Source of the DNA: Caldilinea sp. CFX5 | GTDB taxonomy: Bacteria > Chloroflexota > Anaerolineae > Caldilineales > Caldilineaceae | Length of the DNA stretch: 64,000 nucleotides | Direction of reading: 5' to 3' | Assembly (NCBI GenBank): GCA_021405325.1 | Contig: QWII01000048.1 | Span: 1-64,000, forward strand | Shown here: positions 18,701 through 25,026 of the stretch, piece after piece | How the letters are laid out: the number at the start of each line of letters is the position of its first letter | How positions within the stretch are numbered: position 1 is the stretch's first letter | The notes under the pieces: generated by a model | Database searches by the model: none | What the model saw: only the letters and a program-made list of their open reading frames with translations | What the model was told of the DNA's origin: nothing | Position numbers and translations under genes: made by a program

Positions 18701-19198
18701 GTGGCAGCCGGGCAACGGGGTGAACAGTTAGGTAATCGCGTCTATCAGGCCTGGACAAAAATTGCACTTGGGGAGCTTCTGCTGACGCAAGGCGCCTGGC
18801 AAGAAGCCCTGGCGCTGGCTGAAGCGGCTTTAGCAATGACAGCTTCGCCGGAGGCTGCTGCCTATCGCATGGCCGCCCAAACCTTGGTGGCGTTACTTTG
18901 CCGGCGGCGCCAGGATTGGCGCGGCGCCGCGGCTGAGGGGGATGCGGTCTATACCGCTTTGACGGCGGGGCGCTTGGCTACTCAGCAGGAGGTTCCCTGG
19001 ATCTGTTTAACCAACCATGCGCTTTGGGCGGCCAGCGACAATGAACGCGCCCAGGCGTTTATTGCCTATGGCCAGACCTGGTTGCAAAACCAGGCAGCAA
19101 AAATCAGCGATGAAACGATCCGGCAAGCCTTCTTGCACAATGTCCCGGAACATCGCCGGTTGCTTGCGCTGGCTAGGCCAACAACGGTTCATAGCTGA
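15755..19198 (+). CDS. SARP/BTAD - NB-ARC - TPR STAND regulator
   Basis: 1147 residues from the ATG at 15755. The frame can start at a GTG at 15734, but that GTG is the first triplet of the third 11-bp iteron, so the ATG is preferred. Winged helix and BTAD occupy about residues 10-250; the NB-ARC P-loop GEGGIGKTR is near 321 and Walker B LLLFLDNVEHL follows; the C-terminal half is a TPR array ending TIRQAFLHN. A 15-bp tandem repeat (16511-16550) codes the linker, and an AT-rich inverted repeat (16764-16829) lies after the Walker A helix. It is separated from the upstream three-gene operon by the pseudo-receiver gene. Its last 26 bp overlap the convergent response-regulator gene. Probable ligand-sensing transcription regulator. 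Confidence 0.92.
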   Translation: MENFESSDRVLKLACLGTVELTLPAALPAADLTPRALALLVYLMVTGKSQSRDHLATLFWHEDTIEQARKNLRYLLPDLRHGLGDYLLITRQSIEFNRQRPYWLDVALLRAALAPGERLGNAAKVQAALDLYQGEFLAGFTVRNAPAFETWVMHQREELHTLVVRSSYQLALDYEQKGDYQAGLAATRRILQWEPWHEAGHRLQMALLLATGQRTAALQQYLLCQQTLADELGVEPEAATTALYEQLRHGGYGKVASGKVAGGKVAESVPITQLPGHPVVQSSPPHNVPRQLTSFVGREEEVVDLYARLGNPACRLVTLVGEGGIGKTRLALAVAQRILDPEEPAPAPGEKPKSKIKNPQFPDGVWFVPLNALTITVDLADKLATAIANAVRHGLVGHHPPFQQVQNYLRDKRLLLFLDNVEHLLPALKPILARLLEHNPQISLLVTTRTLLKLAGESVKRVRGLALPARTERATLPAAMRPADIDYSSVQLFKERAQQVSHTFAINPTNWDAIVAICHFLDGLPLGIELAAAQTKYYPCEQIYQSLRQNSQLLATTKRDLPERHRNMRLVLADSWRLLTSEAAMALSRLALFPGTFSRAAAMTVADATDTILSILVDHSLLRVVSNSARSERFLLHDLVRQYAMAQLQMNAAALAQTQQRYAEYFAALLEQQLPGLFQTTAARRFLQVDLHNIRHAWQWLVAERQVALLDKTLLPLTLFHLYNGSFQEMATLCEAALGTLRPALGQTGDSAAEHIVSILLAHYAYHSAFCGQLDKALQAAQEARLLAAAIDDDQAQMLAYFSLNLIASVQGSLTVDQARTAMCFAYRCAESPPYFTTLLLADLGSARMNAGALNEAMTAYEEALRLAQEFDLRLLEAILYYRISQLQMRLGDWAKVYTLAQQALAIHQALQYIPGNLHTLSAFVMYAYAVGDYEQVLRWSKQMIIQCEMYHIHDEIELAAYVYQGKAQVHRGERTLAHQSLVAAGQRGEQLGNRVYQAWTKIALGELLLTQGAWQEALALAEAALAMTASPEAAAYRMAAQTLVALLCRRRQDWRGAAAEGDAVYTALTAGRLATQQEVPWICLTNHALWAASDNERAQAFIAYGQTWLQNQAAKISDETIRQAFLHNVPEHRRLLALARPTTVHS
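16511..16550. repeat. 15-bp tandem repeat in linker
   Basis: GGCAAGGTGGCAAGC is repeated 2.7 times with one change per unit, encoding a GK-V-A-rich linker between BTAD and NB-ARC. The following bases (CACCCAATTACCCGGTCACCC) are weakly complementary, resembling the linker element of the 4856 paralogue. Confidence 0.7.
16764..16829. repeat. In-frame insert after Walker A helix, AT-rich arms
   Basis: GGATTTTAGAT at the left and AATCTAAAATC plus AAAAATCC at the right flank a GC-rich centre. The element sits between the LALAVAQ helix and FPDGVWFVPL, the same point at which the three other NB-ARC/TPR paralogues carry inserts. Confidence 0.6.
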
Positions 19199-19613
19199 AG
19201 TACGAATTCTGCCAGTTGCTTTGGGTGATGGGCCTGTTGCGACGGAGACGCACGACCGCGCCAACCTGTTGCACCTCCTGCAAGAGGTCGGTCAACCGGA
19301 AGGGCTTTTGCAGATATCCGTCCGCGCCACTGGCCAGCGCATTGGCGATCAGGTGCGTCTGCTTAAAAGCGCTGACCATCAAGACCCCGACAACTGCGTT
19401 CTGATGCCGGATTTCTTTTAGTACCGCAAAGCCATCGCGACCAGGCATATTCACATCGAGCAACACCAAATCGGGTTGCACACGATAAAACTGTTCCAGC
19501 CCGGTAATGCCATCGCGCGCTTCATAAACTTGATGCCCCTGGTGCGCCAAGATCTCTTTGAGCAATGTGCAGATCCCCGGTTCATCATCAATCACTAGGA
19601 TCGAAAACAACAT
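19173..19613 (-). CDS. CheY-like response regulator receiver protein
   Basis: 146 residues from the ATG at 19613, which has AAGGA eight bases upstream; an ATG ten codons earlier lacks a comparable site. A single receiver domain with all key residues: the DD pair (VIDDEP), the phospho-acceptor Asp (LVLLDVNMPG), the conserved Ser (LMVSA) and Lys (GYLQKPF). There is a short tail but no DNA-binding or enzymatic output domain, so it signals by protein contact. No histidine kinase is in the window. It is convergent with the BTAD gene at 15755 and overlaps its 3' end by 26 bp; an array of three 11-bp iterons lies 63 bp upstream. A partnership with the BTAD regulators is inferred from this repeated arrangement. 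Confidence 0.9.
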   Translation of the reverse strand: MLFSILVIDDEPGICTLLKEILAHQGHQVYEARDGITGLEQFYRVQPDLVLLDVNMPGRDGFAVLKEIRHQNAVVGVLMVSAFKQTHLIANALASGADGYLQKPFRLTDLLQEVQQVGAVVRLRRNRPITQSNWQNSYFSYEPLLA

Positions 19614-19676
19614 GAGTGTTTCCTTACTGTTAATTAAGTTCATCTTTTGACAAGCGTTTGTATATTATGATGCAAA

Positions 19677-19707
19677 CGTGGCAAAAACGTGGGAAAAACG
19701 TGGAAAA
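19677..19707. promoter_or_regulatory. Three tandem 11-bp iterons (CGTGGnAAAAA)
   Basis: CGTGG starts at 19677, 19688 and 19699, exact 11-bp period, each followed by an A-rich spacer (CAAAAA, GAAAAA, AAAAGC). The core resembles the GTGGGTAA array at 15712-15742. It lies upstream of the divergent-facing response regulator gene at 19613. On the other side there is now only the higBA relic, so a BTAD gene that once followed may have been lost. Confidence 0.6.
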
Positions 19708-19741
19708 GCGATAGGTTGTTAAGCTTATGCTTGGTTCCCTA

Positions 19742-19938
19742 TTGACACAGCGCCTGGATAGTGGTGTAGTTGTCACCAAAACGGTGACGAAATGCGCATT
19801 TATAGGAACCCATGATGACTACAACCGCATTGATGCAACCACTATCTGAACCAATTACGATTCGTCCCATTTGTTCCGAAGCTGATTCCGGCAGAGGTGC
19901 TCATCCGCGATTATGAACTGGTGAAAGCGACGGCATAA
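19742..19938 (+). pseudogene. Internally deleted relic of a higBA toxin-antitoxin locus
   Basis: This 197-bp stretch aligns with four separated blocks of the intact higBA locus at 25027-25758. They are: the promoter (TTGACA, 17 bp, TGTAGT where the live copy has TATACT); the operator GTCACCAAAACGGTGAC; the toxin start and then its last 40 bases running into the antitoxin start (GGAACCCATGATGACTAC, TTGATGCAACC type sequence); and the antitoxin C-terminal codons (GCAGAGGTGCTCATCCGCGA) to a stop. The toxin body and the antitoxin HTH are missing. It cannot encode either protein but could still bind the HigA repressor. Confidence 0.85.
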
Positions 19939-20020
19939 CGTTCTCGCCCCCTTTTCCCCTGCTTTGCCTTCGGCTACGCAATCGATTCCAGCAACACCAG
20001 TATAGGTCATCAATAATCAG

Positions 20021-20049
20021 TGACCGGCATCCCATGATGCCGGTCACTC
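20021..20049. terminator. Perfect hairpin downstream of the anti-sigma/SBP gene
   Basis: AGTGACCGGCATC and GATGCCGGTCACT are perfect 13-bp arms around CCAT. It lies 34 bases past the stop of the minus-strand gene. There is no U-tract, so either it is a rho-independent-like stabilising hairpin or a repeat. Confidence 0.5.
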
Positions 20050-20082
20050 TTCACAAGAGACAAGTTATTTTGTTGGCGTTAC

Positions 20083-23070
20083 CTACTGGCCAGGTAAGCC
20101 CACCGCTGCGGCACAGCTTTGCTGTTGCGCCTCATTCGTAAAGGCATTGGCGTCGATGACACAAGCCCGGTACGCTTCGGCCCGTTGCTGGGCAACCTGT
20201 AAGGCGTCGGTAGCGGTCGCTTCTCCCTTAACCACTTGTGTATATGCTTCTTCCCACCACGGTCGCGCCTTGGCCAGCCAGGGGTGTTGGAAGAGGAGCA
20301 GATCGTCCGCCGGCGGGGTGTAGCTGTCGAGGAGCGCGGCGTAAATCGTTGCCCGCCCGTCGCCCACTTGTTGTCGATAAGCGGCGGATTCAACCACCGA
20401 CCGCCGGGCCGGGACCCCTTGCACCGCGTTGGGTTGTTCGGTCAAGAAACGAATCCACTCCCAGCAAGCTTGCGGGTGGGGGGAAGCGGCGGCGATGTAG
20501 TAGCCGGTCATGGCCATCGGATCAGCCGCCGGCTTGCCGTCCACACCCACAGGCAGCGGGACAATCCCACTGTTGAGACCGGCGGGCAGTTGGTAGTGTG
20601 TGTTGGGAACGCCAATCACCGTTGTCCACATCCCGGCGCGACCGCTATTGAGCAAGGCCCAGCGTTGTGCATAGGTCATCCCAAGCGGATTCGATGCATC
20701 CAGGCTAGTGGCAAAGAGCGGCTTGATGCCTAGTCCACGGGTTAGATCAGTGTACCACTGGAGAGCGGCTACCGTCGCCGGATGGTCGAAAGCAAAACTT
20801 GGCGGGTTGCTGCTGCGATCATACAGGCTGCCGCCCCGCCGTTGCAGAAAGAGTTCGGCGTCGCTCAATTCATAAAAATCACCGGCAAAGCCGTACTGTT
20901 TGGTACGTCCTGCACCGTGGGTCAACTGCTTTGCCAACGCCACAAATTCATCGGTCGTCCAGGTTGAACTGGGGTAAGCGAGTCCGTGTGCGTCAAACAA
21001 CGCTTTGTTGTACTCAATCACTTTGGGTTTGGCTTCACTGGGTAAGCCCCACACGCCATCCGCTAAGGTGAACTGGCGGAGTAGGCCAGGGTAAAAATCA
21101 CTGGGATCCAGCGCCGACGCGCCGGTCAGGAAGGGCGCCAAATTGACCAGAACGCTACGCTCATCCGGGTTATACACAATGGGTGACCAGTCAAAGCAAT
21201 CTGCCGCGGCAGCGATCGCCGGTAGATCCAAGGTTTCCTGGTAGGGCGGATAGTTTACTTTCACTTGAATCGTTGGATGATCCTGCTGAAATTGTTGGGC
21301 CAGTGTGCGCACCGTCCCAATTTCGATAGTCGAGTAACCGATCAGATAGGTGATGGTTATTGTGGCCGTCGTAGCTGTCCCGGCACTGACTGGCGGTGGC
21401 GTTGGTGTAGCGGCGCTTGCCAGTTGTGCTTGCCGTAGCGTTTCGGCGGCTGTCGGCACATTGGCCAAAGCGGCAGCAACGGTTGTTTCACCCGCTAACG
21501 TGGCGGCGATGGCATCGCGCAAAGCTTGCTCCGTTGGGTAGGGGCGATCATACAGCACAGGGAAACTGTGGTCGATGGCATAGCGCATAACTGTTGCGAC
21601 GTCGGGGTCGAGCGTTTGCCAGAATGTGGTTGCGAGTGAAGGGCGCAGCGGCAAGAAATCCGGGCCAAAGCGACCCCCTTGGTGACTGAGAAAGCTGAGC
21701 CACCGCCAGGCTGCTGCCGGATGTGCGCTTCTGGCGCTAAGGGTGCGACCATCGGCAAAAATCATAGTACTGTTTTGCCGGTTGGCGGTAACGGGATAGG
21801 TCACCACCCCGATTCGTCGCTTGGTGCTGCGCCACTGCCAGTTGATCATAAAGTCACTCCACATGGCCGCCTGTCCTAGTTCCACCAGGGTGGACTCCTG
21901 GGTAAAACCCGTTTCATTTTCGGGGGCTGGCGGTTTGAAAAATGGGCTTGCGCGTGCTTGCAAGAAGAGATCGGCGTAGCGCTGCACAGAGTCAAGCACT
22001 GTTGGTTCACGCAAGCGGGCCGCGACATTGGTCGTTGCGGCATCAAAGAGCGGTCCTGTTTGACTTTCAATCAACCCCAGATGATCACTCCAGGTGTTGA
22101 CAAAGCCCCAGACGGTTACCTCGTCGCCTTCACGCTGTGTTACCGCTTGTGCCGTTTGCACAAACTCGGCCCATGTCCAACCCGGTTGCGGATAGGCAAC
22201 ACCGGCTTCGTCAAAGCGATCCTGATCATAGTAGATCAGATTAAAGTTGATACTCGTCGGCACAGCCCAAGTGCCGCCATCCCATTGAAAGGCGCTGAGC
22301 GTATTAGGGTAAAAATCAGCCACAGCAAAGGTTGGATCGGCAGCAATGAAGGGCGTCAGATCGCGCACCAACGCGCCCCCAACAGTGCGTGGACTGATAA
22401 AGAGATCGACCACATCGGCCTTTGTCAACATCTGCTCGTTGGCATCATCCGGCCAATCATAGCTATCCACGCCCAGCAATTCCTGAATCGCAATGGTCTC
22501 TACCTTGACATCAGGATTGGCTTGTTCAAAGGTGGCGATGAGGGGTTCGTACTGCGCTTCTGCCCAGTCATAGGTGGCAAAACGGATAGTCACCTGGTTC
22601 TCAGGAGCAGCAGCCACCGGCGCCGGCGCCGTCGGCGTCACCACGACCGTGGCCGTCGGCTCGATGGTGGTGGGGGTGGCGGCGGTCACGGGGGTGTCCA
22701 AGGGGTTGCGTCCGATGAGCAAAGTGGCAAGCAAGACCAAAAGCAGGACAAGCGCGCCGGCGCCGGCCATTTGCAGCACCGGCAGTGGCGACCGCTGATT
22801 CACACCAATGCGCCACGGGGCGCGCAAGGGTGGTTTGCGCGTTGGTTGCGTGGCGGCCAACCGTTGTTCCAAGAGCGCCGGTTCACGGTTGAGATAATTG
22901 AATTTCTGTTGGCGCATCTGTTGTAACGCCTGATCCATGGTGCGATAGGCGGCCAAAGCGGCGGCGCATTCGGCGCAGGTTTGCAGATGGTCATCAACCT
23001 GGACCCGCTGGTCGGCGGGCAGGTGATCATAGATGGCAAGTAGTTCTTGCATTTGTTGATGATTATTCAT
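20083..23070 (-). CDS. Membrane anti-sigma factor fused to two extracellular solute-binding-protein domains
   Basis: 995 residues from the ATG at 23070, which overlaps the sigma-factor stop by 8 bp. Residues 1-70 look like a zinc-binding anti-sigma domain: H28-x3-C32-x2-C35 in HLQTCAEC. One membrane segment follows at about 101-119 (GALVLLLVLLATLLIG), then a Thr/Pro/Ala-rich spacer. About 158-550 is a family 1 (sugar-type) ABC binding-protein domain beginning TIRFATYDWAEAQYEPL; about 575-960 is a second one beginning TITITYLIGYSTIEIGTV. The predicted topology puts the zinc finger inside the cell and both binding domains outside. No permease or ATPase is adjacent, so the binding domains probably sense rather than import. 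Inferred role: release of the co-encoded ECF sigma factor on sugar or peptide binding. I know of no standard family with this arrangement. Confidence 0.85.
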   Translation of the reverse strand: MNNHQQMQELLAIYDHLPADQRVQVDDHLQTCAECAAALAAYRTMDQALQQMRQQKFNYLNREPALLEQRLAATQPTRKPPLRAPWRIGVNQRSPLPVLQMAGAGALVLLLVLLATLLIGRNPLDTPVTAATPTTIEPTATVVVTPTAPAPVAAAPENQVTIRFATYDWAEAQYEPLIATFEQANPDVKVETIAIQELLGVDSYDWPDDANEQMLTKADVVDLFISPRTVGGALVRDLTPFIAADPTFAVADFYPNTLSAFQWDGGTWAVPTSINFNLIYYDQDRFDEAGVAYPQPGWTWAEFVQTAQAVTQREGDEVTVWGFVNTWSDHLGLIESQTGPLFDAATTNVAARLREPTVLDSVQRYADLFLQARASPFFKPPAPENETGFTQESTLVELGQAAMWSDFMINWQWRSTKRRIGVVTYPVTANRQNSTMIFADGRTLSARSAHPAAAWRWLSFLSHQGGRFGPDFLPLRPSLATTFWQTLDPDVATVMRYAIDHSFPVLYDRPYPTEQALRDAIAATLAGETTVAAALANVPTAAETLRQAQLASAATPTPPPVSAGTATTATITITYLIGYSTIEIGTVRTLAQQFQQDHPTIQVKVNYPPYQETLDLPAIAAAADCFDWSPIVYNPDERSVLVNLAPFLTGASALDPSDFYPGLLRQFTLADGVWGLPSEAKPKVIEYNKALFDAHGLAYPSSTWTTDEFVALAKQLTHGAGRTKQYGFAGDFYELSDAELFLQRRGGSLYDRSSNPPSFAFDHPATVAALQWYTDLTRGLGIKPLFATSLDASNPLGMTYAQRWALLNSGRAGMWTTVIGVPNTHYQLPAGLNSGIVPLPVGVDGKPAADPMAMTGYYIAAASPHPQACWEWIRFLTEQPNAVQGVPARRSVVESAAYRQQVGDGRATIYAALLDSYTPPADDLLLFQHPWLAKARPWWEEAYTQVVKGEATATDALQVAQQRAEAYRACVIDANAFTNEAQQQSCAAAVGLPGQ

Positions 23071-23605
23071 GGGTCGTTCCCTCGGCGTAAAGCTGCCGGA
23101 AGCGTTCACGAGCGCGATGCAAGCGCACTTTGACGGCGCTCTCGTTCAGGTGGAGCGCTTCGGCAATTTCGCGCACGCTAAAGTCATAGCTGCTGTAAAG
23201 TACCAACGGGGCGCGGTACTCCGGCGCCAGTTGGGCCAGGGCGCGCTGGACAGCGGCCTGGTTATCCAACGTGGCTTCGAGATCATGCCAGGCAAAGTCC
23301 ACCCGTTCGTGCGCCTTGCTCCAGGGCAGCCAGGCAAACCGTTTGCGGCGTTTCACGGCGTTGATGGCGAGATTGGTGGCAATGCGGTAGACCCACGCCC
23401 GCTGGTTTTCGACGGCGGGCAGCCGGTCGCGCGTCCGGTACAGCCGCAGGTAGGTCTCCTGGGTCAGATCATAGGCCAACTCCCAGTCGTCGACGAGCGA
23501 GTGAATGTAGGCGCAGATGGGTTTGGCATAGTGTTGAAAGAGGACGCTCACCGTCTCTGCCGGCGCTGGCGGTGAGTTGTTGTCAATTGAAAGATCACTG
23601 ATCAT
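23063..23605 (-). CDS. ECF-type RNA polymerase sigma factor
   Basis: 180 residues. Sigma region 2 is at about 25-90 (YDLTQETYLRLYRTRDRLP, then AWVYRIATNLAINAVKRRKR) and region 4 at about 122-172 (SVREIAEALHLNESAVKVRLHRAR), with no region 1 or 3, the normal ECF layout. The start at 23605 has GGAG nine bases upstream. Its stop overlaps the start of the anti-sigma/SBP gene, so the two are coupled and form a sigma/anti-sigma pair. Two adjacent palindromes (23672-23705) sit about 67-100 bp upstream and may be regulatory. Regulated promoters are unknown; ECF sigma factors commonly activate their own operon. Confidence 0.93.
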   Translation of the reverse strand: MISDLSIDNNSPPAPAETVSVLFQHYAKPICAYIHSLVDDWELAYDLTQETYLRLYRTRDRLPAVENQRAWVYRIATNLAINAVKRRKRFAWLPWSKAHERVDFAWHDLEATLDNQAAVQRALAQLAPEYRAPLVLYSSYDFSVREIAEALHLNESAVKVRLHRARERFRQLYAEGTTHE

Positions 23606-23671
23606 GGTGTCGGCTCCGGCTGACGCTGGTTGATGGTCATGCGCTTTCCTCCATTCTTATTGTAAACCAAA

Positions 23672-23705
23672 GACAACGGTGTAGGTTGTCGCGGTTATCA
23701 CCGCG
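23672..23705. promoter_or_regulatory. Two adjacent palindromes upstream of the sigma operon
   Basis: GACAAC-GGTGTAG-GTTGTC (23672-23690) is followed immediately by CGCGGT-TATC-ACCGCG (23690-23705). Both have perfect 6-bp arms. Their position upstream of the minus-strand sigma gene suggests operators or a leader structure. Confidence 0.4.
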
Positions 23706-23797
23706 AATCATTGGATTAGCGAATTCGCTCTGGGTACTGGTTGCCGGCTTGTTACAACAGGTATGACAATCGAGGGACGAAATTGGTTACACGCCGT

Positions 23798-23863
23798 AAC
23801 CGAGGAGTTCGCACGCCCACGTGCGAAGCCCTGTTCGCACGTGGGCGTGCGAACTCCTCGGTT
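23798..23863. repeat. Long perfect palindrome, family B, copy 1
   Basis: 30-bp perfect arms starting AACCGAGGAGTTCGCACGCC surround the six-base loop GCCCTG. The inner part (GGAGTTCGCACGCCCACGTGCG) resembles the element at 24834-24887, suggesting a second dispersed palindrome family. It lies between the divergent sigma genes. Confidence 0.8.
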
Positions 23864-23943
23864 GCGCCCTGATCTGCAAGATTTACGCAACCCGTGCGTT
23901 ATACTTGCAAGAGAGAATCATCACCAACCGATGGAAGACAATT

Positions 23944-24441
23944 ATGTCACCGGAAATTGAACGGGCGCTTGTTGAGCAGGCCAAAACCGATCCGCAAGCC
24001 TTTGCCCTGCTGTATGACCACTATGTCGAGCGGATCTACACCTTTCTCTACCGGCGCAGCGGTGATGCCGACGTGGCGCAGGAGATCACGGCTGTTACCT
24101 TTGAAAAGGCGTTGCGCCATCTCTCCGGCTACCGCTGGCAGGGGACGGGCTTTTGCGCCTGGCTCTACCGGATCGCGCGCAATGCGTTGGTGAGCCATCA
24201 ACGCCGCCGCCGTTTCCTGACCTTTTTGCGCCCCAATCAGGTCAGCGCCTGCAATGTCGAATGGTTGGTGGAGAGCAATGAGCAGACCGAGTTGTTGCAC
24301 AGCGCGATCCGCACCTTGGCAGAAGCGGATCGGGAAATTCTGATCTTACGCTTTTTTGAAGAGCTATCAAGCGCCGAGGTGGCGGAAGTGCTGGGCTGTT
24401 CGGTCGATAATGTCTATGTGCGGTTGCACCAGGTTGCCTGA
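23944..24441 (+). CDS. ECF-type sigma factor with disrupted C-terminus
   Basis: 165 residues from the ATG at 23944 (GGAAGA upstream), not from the longer open frame that runs through a repeat. Region 2 spans about 18-85 (FALLYDHYVERIYTFLYRRSG, AWLYRIARNALVSHQRRRR) and region 4 about 115-163 (SSAEVAEVLGCSVDNVYVRLH). The reading frame stops right after YVRLH with QVA, in the middle of the final DNA-recognition helix, where relatives continue with a further 10-20 basic residues. Beyond the stop are fragments of unrelated genes. A deletion has probably removed its 3' end and any partner anti-sigma gene, so function is doubtful. Confidence 0.75.
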   Translation: MSPEIERALVEQAKTDPQAFALLYDHYVERIYTFLYRRSGDADVAQEITAVTFEKALRHLSGYRWQGTGFCAWLYRIARNALVSHQRRRRFLTFLRPNQVSACNVEWLVESNEQTELLHSAIRTLAEADREILILRFFEELSSAEVAEVLGCSVDNVYVRLHQVA

Positions 24442-24556
24442 TAACACTTGTATTCAGACCCAACTGTTGGCCGATGGCGAACCGGTTGCTTGGTGGCCGG
24501 CAGATAAGTGTGTCAACGTGCGCGAACGCCGCTGGAATTTCTTCGTGCCGCTTTAA
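24442..24556 (+). pseudogene. 3' fragment of an unidentified gene
   Basis: Directly after the truncated sigma gene, another frame encodes a coherent C-terminal peptide (QLLADGEPVAWWPADKC, then VNVRERRWNFFVPL) ending at a TAA. It has no start and looks like the 3' end of an unrelated protein joined to the sigma gene by deletion. I do not recognise the family. Confidence 0.45.
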
Positions 24557-24580
24557 TGGGAGTTAAAAATTTGTTTCGGT

Positions 24581-24650
24581 AATCGTAGGTGCGGTTTGTA
24601 ACCGCACTTGTTCCCTGAGAACCGTGCGGTTACAAACCGCACCTACGATT
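24581..24650. repeat. Palindromic repeat, family A, copy 2
   Basis: 27-bp perfect arms, AATCGTAGGTGCGGTTTGTA... and its complement ending ACCTACGATT, with loop TTGTTCCCTGAGAACC. It is the same element as at 1-59, in the opposite loop orientation. It separates two gene fragments. Confidence 0.85.
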
Positions 24651-24665
24651 TTCCTAACCTTCATC

Positions 24666-24788
24666 AAAGCGGGAGCGCCCAGCAAGTTAACCCCTGGCGT
24701 TACCTATTCTCTACGTGTCTGGCAACGCGATGTCCCAGCCACAGAAGTCGTCAAGGAGTTTGCTAACCTGGCCGAGGAAATCAACTAG
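24666..24788 (+). pseudogene. 3' fragment of an unidentified gene
   Basis: An open frame without a start, ending in TAG at 24786, encodes KLTPGVTYSLRVWQRDVPA then TEVVKEFANLAEEIN. This reads as a natural protein C-terminus. Together with the fragment at 24442-24556 and the broken sigma gene it marks a decayed region punctuated by palindromic repeats. Family not recognised. Confidence 0.4.
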
Positions 24789-24833
24789 CGCCAACGCGCA
24801 TCCTACAGGACAATTGATGAGAGTTGTTTATTC

Positions 24834-24887
24834 AATTTGGTCATAAGGAGTTCACACCCCCATGTGCGGACTCCTTATGACCAAATT
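24834..24887. repeat. Palindrome, family B, copy 2
   Basis: 18-bp perfect arms AATTTGGTCATAAGGAGT and complement, with an inner GTTCACACCCCCATGTGCGG. The inner part resembles the 23798-23863 palindrome while the outer arms differ. Confidence 0.7.
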
Positions 24888-24920
24888 ATTTTTGAAACCT
24901 TCATCAACTGCTTGTTAACA

Positions 24921-24957
24921 CCGAAAAGCCGCCTCAGCGATTGAGGCGGCTTTTCGG
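24921..24957. terminator. Strong hairpin, terminator-like in both directions
   Basis: CCGAAAAGCCGCCTCA - GCGAT - TGAGGCGGCTTTTCGG has perfect 16-bp arms with A4 and T4 runs built into the stem. It separates the decayed region from the higBA promoter and probably insulates it. Confidence 0.65.
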
Positions 24958-25026
24958 CGGTCCTCACCAGTGACCACTGATGACTTTGTAAACGGCTTCT
25001 TTGGGATAAGCATGCGCCACTTCCTA

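Noticed and set aside
94..19198. STAND genes as an Avs-type antiphage system
   Set aside because: The N-termini are SARP winged helix/BTAD domains rather than nuclease, TIR or protease effectors, so transcription regulation is the simpler reading.
21958..22926. Open frame of 322 codons antisense to the anti-sigma/SBP gene
   Set aside because: It is a shadow of the strongly supported minus-strand gene; no domain, no ribosome-binding site, atypical composition.
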